Of a stretch of 64,000 nt of DNA, positions 60,077-64,000 are shown piece after piece. Every line of letters begins with the position of its first letter. Positions within the stretch are counted from its first letter, which is position 1. Below the pieces are notes generated by a model. The model made no database searches and was not told the DNA's origin. It was given only the letters and a program-made list of their open reading frames with translations. A program made the translations under genes and the position numbers. Origin of the DNA: Candidatus Aminicenantota bacterium (GTDB lineage Bacteria > Acidobacteriota > Aminicenantia > Aminicenantales > Saccharicenantaceae); contig JACIYJ010000010.1 of NCBI GenBank assembly GCA_014360015.1, forward strand, positions 48,678-112,677. The letters run 5' to 3'.

Positions 60077-61229
60077 ATGATTTATGCAGGAATTGATTGG
60101 GCAGACCAGGGCTTTCAAATCTGTTTTATCAATGAGGAAGGGCAAGTGCTCGAGGAGTTTTCTATTAAGAAAACAAAGGAGGCTTTTTATGAGTTCTTAG
60201 AGCGGGTGCGCTGCTATTCCGGGGTTGAGTTTGCCATTGAAACCAGTCGTTCTTCTCTGATTGATTTTCTTCTCGACCAAGGCTACCGTCTCTATTGGCT
60301 AAATCCCAATCGTCTCTCATCCTTCAGGGGCAGGTATAAAACCAGCAGAGTCAAGGATGACCGATTCGATGCTTACGTGCTGGCTCAGGTCCTGAGGAGA
60401 GATAAAAGTTCTCTGCCTCAAATTAAACCTTTACCTGAAGAAGTTGAGCGTTTGAAACTCATATGGAAGGACCTGGGAGTCCTTCTTAAAGAGAAAAACA
60501 GGCTAGAAAACAGACTTTCTTCCATCCTCAAAGAGTATTACCCGGCTTTCCTTAATTGCTTCCAAGACGCTTTCTCTCCTGCAGCCCTACATTTTCTGTA
60601 TCCCAGAAGAGGCTCGATGTCTTCCCCTGGAGGAGATTAAGGTTTTCTTCGAAAACCTACATGTTTTGCAGGCCTCACTATCAGCCCGCCAAGTTTTAGT
60701 CGAAACCCCCAGCCATCTGGCACTGGCTCTCGCCAATCAACTCATTCAGATGAAACTCCTAATTAAAGATTATGAGAAAAGACTGGAAGAAGCTAGCCAC
60801 AGGGTTGTAGAGCTTAAACCTCTGGAAGGCATAAAAGGCATAGGTCTTAGAAGTCGGGTTGGGATATTAATTTATTTTTATCACCGCCACTGGAAGGACT
60901 TTCGGGAAGCCCAGGCAGCAGCTGGATTGAGTCCCGCCACTTTCCAGAGTGGAAAATATCGGTATGTCCCTTTCCGAAAAGGCTATATTAAATGGGCCAG
61001 AGATCTATTCACAGAACTGGCTCGCTCCACGCTGTTATATCAGCCCTGGGCCCGTCTTTATTATGACCGCAAAAGGAAAGAAGGCAAAAAACACTACCAC
61101 GCCCTCCGCTGCGTCGCTAATATATGGGTTAAGATATTATTTAAACTATGGAAAAACGTAAAGAGCTATGTTTATGAAAAGCATTTCTTAGCTATGACCC
61201 AACAACTAGTTGCACGATTAGCTTCATAA
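60077..61229 (+). mobile_element. IS110-family insertion sequence, transposase frameshifted
   Basis: The first frame (60077-60640) is the DEDD RuvC-like domain: Y-A-G-I-D-W-A-D, A-I-E-T-S and K-D-D-R-F-D-A-Y. The second (60666-61229) is the C-terminal Tnp domain: L-E-G-I-K-G-I-G, A-A-A-G-L-S-P-A-T-F-Q-S-G and A-L-R-C-V-A-N-I-W. Near 60597 the coding sequence shifts to the +1 frame; the continuous protein would be about 384 residues, normal for the family. The element is therefore probably inactive unless the shift is programmed. A strong AAAGGAGGG precedes the ATG. The exact ends were not determined; IS110 elements often lack terminal inverted repeats. Confidence 0.85.
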
Positions 61230-61333
61230 GAAAATGCTTAATGAGCATAAAATAACCCTTGACATAGCAAGTTTAAGCTGAAAGAAGAATTTACTTGACA
61301 AATTTTTTTTTTATTAAATTAAAAAATAAGGGA

Positions 61334-62182
61334 ATGAAGATTTCAGAGAAAATAATCAACTTTTTGAGAATTTCTATTGGTATAATATTTTTAATTTCTG
61401 GTTTTGCCAAATTGACTGATTTGGTAAGCTTTAAAGAAGCTGTATTAAATTTTAATATCCTACCTCAATATTCTAATTTATTTACAGTTACAATACCTTG
61501 TTTTGAGCTGATTTCAGGCCTTTGCTTAATATGTGGAGTTTTTAAACAGGCGGCGAAGATTATTTTATTAATTTTATTGATTGTATTTTCTTTGGCCATT
61601 GTAATAGCTCTTAGGCAGGGTGCGGTGTTTGATTGTGGGTGTTTTGGGCCCATTAATCTGTTTTCTAAAATTTCAATTAGGAAGCTAATATTTAATTTAT
61701 TATTGTTATTAGGTTTAGTCTTAATGATTCTAAACAGCAAAATAAATCTGGACGTTATCAACCAATTAACTATAATCTCAACCTATTCATGTATTATCGC
61801 TATTCTGATTTATATTCCTTTTAGCAATAAGAATCTCTTGTATGAAATTAATAAAGAATTTTTAATAAATATTAATTGGGAAGAGTTAACAGAAATTCAG
61901 AAGGGCCGCAATACGTTCATTTTTGATACAAGACAAATAGAATTATATAATCAATATCATATTCCTGGTGCTTTGCCATTACCTATCAACGAGTTTGGAA
62001 AGTATTTCAAGAAATATAAGAAAATATCTCAAAACGCTAATATTGTAGTCTATTGTTCTTCTTTAGATTGTATGAGCTCTACCAAAGTAGCACACATGTT
62101 GATCCGGAGAGGTTATAAGAATGTTTTTAAATTAAGCGGAGGGATCGAGGAATGGAAGAGTCACGCGTTGAAAATAAATTAA
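61334..62182 (+). CDS. MauE/DoxX-like membrane protein fused to a rhodanese domain
   Basis: 282 residues from the ATG behind AAGGGA. The first 165 residues form five or so membrane helices with F-D-C101-G-C103-F-G, the MauE-type redox motif. From about 180 a rhodanese domain follows: F-I-F-D-T-R, H-I-P-G-A, then V-V-Y-C241-S-S with the catalytic cysteine, and L-S-G-G-I-E-E-W. MauE proteins assist disulfide formation in secreted proteins. The rhodanese part would carry sulfur or act as a redox relay. The following genes encode a second anchor protein and two Cys peptides. Codon use is very AT-rich compared with DNA before 61 kb. Confidence 0.75.
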   Translation: MKISEKIINFLRISIGIIFLISGFAKLTDLVSFKEAVLNFNILPQYSNLFTVTIPCFELISGLCLICGVFKQAAKIILLILLIVFSLAIVIALRQGAVFDCGCFGPINLFSKISIRKLIFNLLLLLGLVLMILNSKINLDVINQLTIISTYSCIIAILIYIPFSNKNLLYEINKEFLININWEELTEIQKGRNTFIFDTRQIELYNQYHIPGALPLPINEFGKYFKKYKKISQNANIVVYCSSLDCMSSTKVAHMLIRRGYKNVFKLSGGIEEWKSHALKIN

Positions 62183-62706
62183 AAAATCTATTGCAAAAAA
62201 ATATTTATCCTATTTTGAGTATCGTTTTATTTCTTTATATATTAAATTCTTATAATCATTATAAATTGTTTTTTAATAAATTGATCGAAATTAAAAAAGA
62301 CATCAATTATAGCAAAAGGGCTCTTGACGTTGAGAAAAGAATAAATTCTAAGTTAATAGAATGCATTGATTTAATTGGAAATAGAGTTCTTGACAATAAA
62401 ACAAATTTTAATAGGAGCAAATGGTCTTTGGTTATACTAACTCCAGAAGAAGATAAATCGATATGGATAACAACTATAAAAATTGTCAACCTAATTAGAG
62501 CAAGATATCCTGATATACCTGTAATTAGATCTAATTTGAAATTTGAATTAAATAAATTGCAACTTTTAGAAAGGTTATTATTGATAGATCATAATAATAG
62601 AGTTTTAATAGGCTTTCATATTGATGGAAAAGAAACACCCGAGGAACTTCATAGACTTGCTGAATTAATCATATCTAAAATTGAAAAAATTAAAGGAAAT
62701 TATTAA
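62152..62706 (+). CDS. Single-helix membrane protein, thioredoxin-like without C-x-x-C
   Basis: 184 residues with one N-terminal membrane helix (about 18-34), a charged helical spacer, and a C-terminal domain of about 100 residues. S-L-V-I-L-T-P and L-L-L-I-D-H-N-N-R-V-L-I-G-F recall thioredoxin strands and the C-terminal L-Y-G-V-G-P-D-G-T-I of the protein at 55926. The C-x-x-C pair is absent, and only one Cys (I-E-C-I-D) is present. It overlaps the MauE gene by 31 bases. A non-catalytic redoxin or chaperone is my inference. Confidence 0.55.
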   Translation: MEESRVENKLKNLLQKNIYPILSIVLFLYILNSYNHYKLFFNKLIEIKKDINYSKRALDVEKRINSKLIECIDLIGNRVLDNKTNFNRSKWSLVILTPEEDKSIWITTIKIVNLIRARYPDIPVIRSNLKFELNKLQLLERLLLIDHNNRVLIGFHIDGKETPEELHRLAELIISKIEKIKGNY

Positions 62707-62719
62707 GAGGAGGGAAAGG

Positions 62720-62944
62720 ATGAGGAAAAAGATTAAATTGGATTCTTTCATTTTAGGTTATTTGATTTTGCTAATCTGCATTTTAATGATGACTCTTATA
62801 ATAAAGCCTGCAAAAGCTTCACAAGGCAACGAAGGAACATTTTGTGATTCTGGTAAAACTTATTATTGCTGGATCAGTTTTCCCTATTGGCAATGTTTAT
62901 CCACAATTGGCGGTCTTAGGTGTGCAGATCCTATTCAAAAATAA
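62720..62944 (+). CDS. Small secreted four-cysteine peptide 1
   Basis: 74 residues from the ATG behind GGAGGG. The signal peptide (about 8-33) ends A-K-A. The mature part of about 41 residues has cysteines at 42, 50, 59 and 68, giving C-x7-C-x8-C-x8-C. It contains F-C-D-S-G, Y-Y-C-W and C-A-D-P. It aligns closely with the next peptide. Placed after a MauE-rhodanese protein, it is likely disulfide-bonded outside the cytoplasm. It does not match a family I can name; the context resembles NVEALA peptides of Bacteroides. Confidence 0.7.
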   Translation: MRKKIKLDSFILGYLILLICILMMTLIIKPAKASQGNEGTFCDSGKTYYCWISFPYWQCLSTIGGLRCADPIQK

Positions 62945-63041
62945 ATATTTAGAAAAACAGTGAAGACATATTTTGTAAATGAGAGTTAATAGAAGAAAAA
63001 AAAGATGTCAAAATAAAATTTATTAAAAAGGAGGTTTTTCA

Positions 63042-63260
63042 ATGAAAAGAGGGGTAAGGATGTTTATAATTATGGTCATTTTGTTAATTCTGTTTCAATT
63101 TATGGCTTTTATATGCCAGGAGCCATCAGGTCAATTGATAGCAAATCAAGGAGTTTTTTGCGATTCTGGAAGTCAATATTATTGCTGGACAAGTTTACCT
63201 TTTTGGGAGTGCAGGGATAAAGTTGGTGGATATCATTGCACAGATCCCGTAAAAAAATAA
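63042..63260 (+). CDS. Small secreted four-cysteine peptide 2
   Basis: 72 residues behind AAAAAGGAGG. The hydrophobic signal (about 6-24) ends near C25, which could be a lipobox (F-I-C) or simply part of the signal. The mature cysteines at 40, 48, 57 and 66 repeat the C-x7-C-x8-C-x8-C spacing of peptide 1, with F-C-D-S-G, Y-Y-C-W and C-T-D-P conserved. It is a tandem duplicate that has diverged mainly in the signal region. The propeller gene follows 51 bases later. Confidence 0.7.
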   Translation: MKRGVRMFIIMVILLILFQFMAFICQEPSGQLIANQGVFCDSGSQYYCWTSLPFWECRDKVGGYHCTDPVKK

Positions 63261-63311
63261 AGACAAATCAATAATCAAGAAACCATTATTCTTTATAAAA
63301 GGGGAATTAAT

Positions 63312-64000
63312 ATGAAAAAGGGTATGGTATTCTATATCTTTTTTCTTTATTTATTATTTATCATTTTTTATTCTAGTTGCATGAAAGGAAAAGAAAAAAT
63401 AAATGAAGTAATCAATAAGCAACCGATTTACAAAGATTATGTTGATGTGAAAAAACTTTTTGATATTGATGTTACCCAAATAAATATTTTTTCCAAGGAA
63501 TATGATTTTTCCAAGTTTATAGATTTTGATAAAAATCATAATTTGTATATTTTAGATTCTTATAGTGGAATTATATGGGTATTTGATACAAAAAACGGGA
63601 AGCTTATTAATAAATTCGGCCAAATAGGGCAGGGGCCAAATGAATTTGAAGATGCTAATAGGCTAGTTATTAAGGACGATAAATTATTTGTATTTCAAGG
63701 ATTCTTTGGGCTCAAAATTCTTTCTCTTAATGGCAATTATATTTCTCAGAAGACGATCACTATTGAAAATCCGCTCATGATAAAAGCAGTTAGTGATAAA
63801 TTCTTTCTATTGACTGGGAAAACTGACCGAACCTTTACAAATCTCGAGCTTATTTTAAGAGAAGTTGATGAATCGTTTTCTGGTGGAAAGGAGGTCTGGA
63901 GATATAAATGCCCATTAGGATTGAAAGGGCCTGTTTATTGGGAATGGTTATATATAAACAAAAATGGCAATTTTTATTATCCTAAAGAAAATCTAGATAA
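63312..64000 (+). CDS. 6-bladed beta-propeller lipoprotein, partial
   Basis: The frame is open from the ATG at 63312 to the window edge (about 229 residues). The N-terminus is a lipoprotein signal with Y-S-S-C (Cys 23). F-G-Q-I-G-Q-G-P-N-E-F near residue 97 matches the W-G-K-M-G-P-G-P-D-E-F of the two other propellers in this window. It resembles BF3164-type lipoproteins. It follows the two small Cys peptides with its own ribosome site (AAAAGGGG). The C-terminal part is missing only because the window ends. Confidence 0.75.
   Translation, partial: MKKGMVFYIFFLYLLFIIFYSSCMKGKEKINEVINKQPIYKDYVDVKKLFDIDVTQINIFSKEYDFSKFIDFDKNHNLYILDSYSGIIWVFDTKNGKLINKFGQIGQGPNEFEDANRLVIKDDKLFVFQGFFGLKILSLNGNYISQKTITIENPLMIKAVSDKFFLLTGKTDRTFTNLELILREVDESFSGGKEVWRYKCPLGLKGPVYWEWLYINKNGNFYYPKENLD

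Noticed and set aside
59888..60145. 85-residue minus-strand frame upstream of the IS110 transposase
   Set aside because: It overlaps the structured leader and transposase start and shows no protein family; the fold of the plus strand explains the region better.
61295..61333. Upstream TTG start for the MauE-rhodanese gene
   Set aside because: The TTG is part of a TTGACA sequence that looks like promoter DNA, while the ATG at 61334 has a ribosome site and matches the family N-terminus.
1..64000. tRNA, rRNA and CRISPR arrays
   Set aside because: I looked through the intergenic spacers for T-arm motifs, rRNA-like stretches and regularly spaced repeats and found none; a tRNAscan or CRISPR finder run would settle it.

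Overview
The window looks like a chromosomal segment of a free-living, anaerobic, diderm bacterium. The most likely group is Candidatus Aminicenantes (OP8) or a close acidobacterial relative. That placement is inferred from gene content: an Acidobacteria-type VWFA-related protein, several 6-bladed beta-propeller proteins, Tat-exported Gfo/Idh/MocA oxidoreductases, OmpA/TonB-type envelope proteins and a clostridial-type glutamate mutase operon. No rRNA, tRNA or CRISPR array was found.

Layout. 0-9.5 kb holds transport and envelope genes: a partial Na+/solute symporter, an M6 protease with ASH-like repeats plus an outer-membrane barrel, a zinc dehydrogenase, an OmpA lipoprotein, a CPBP protease and a ClC channel. 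9.7-19.8 kb is one co-directional operon: a GntR regulator behind a 3 x 10-bp tandem operator, glutamate mutase S/L/E, methylaspartate ammonia-lyase, an AtuA-like protein, a DUF4387 protein, a P-loop ATPase fused to an AlaRS-type second additional domain, and a class I fumarase (probable mesaconase). Together these should take glutamate through 3-methylaspartate and mesaconate to citramalate. 20-33 kb is mostly core: era, then rpsP-khpA-rimM-trmD-rplS-rnhB and a large TPR protein. Divergent from the core genes is an unrecognised three-gene operon whose last product joins a Lon-like Ser/Lys protease domain to a membrane helix and an FG-GAP-like sensor.

33-54 kb is sugar and redox metabolism: three Gfo/Idh/MocA oxidoreductases, a TIM-barrel isomerase, a HEAT protein, a seven-haem membrane cytochrome c with a cytochrome b-like partner and an unusual ApbE, and a discoidin-like protein paired with an Agl23-type glycosyltransferase. 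It is interrupted at 37-43 kb by accessory DNA with pseudogenes, a nucleotidyltransferase pair and a dispersed palindromic repeat.

54.5-56.4 kb, 41.6-42.8 kb (decayed) and 61.3-64 kb (very AT-rich, just after an IS110 element) are three versions of one theme. Each has a BF3164-like 6-bladed propeller with a shared G-x-G-P-(D/N)-E-F motif together with membrane thiol-redox proteins (thioredoxin-like, MauE, rhodanese). The last two also carry tiny secreted Cys peptides; two of these share C-x7-C-x8-C-x8-C. This is the best candidate for an undescribed system. 56.5-59.3 kb has a class II aldolase-like protein and a TonB-C lipoprotein. 59.3-59.9 kb is a graveyard of gene ends beside the IS110 element, whose upstream region folds like a bridge RNA.
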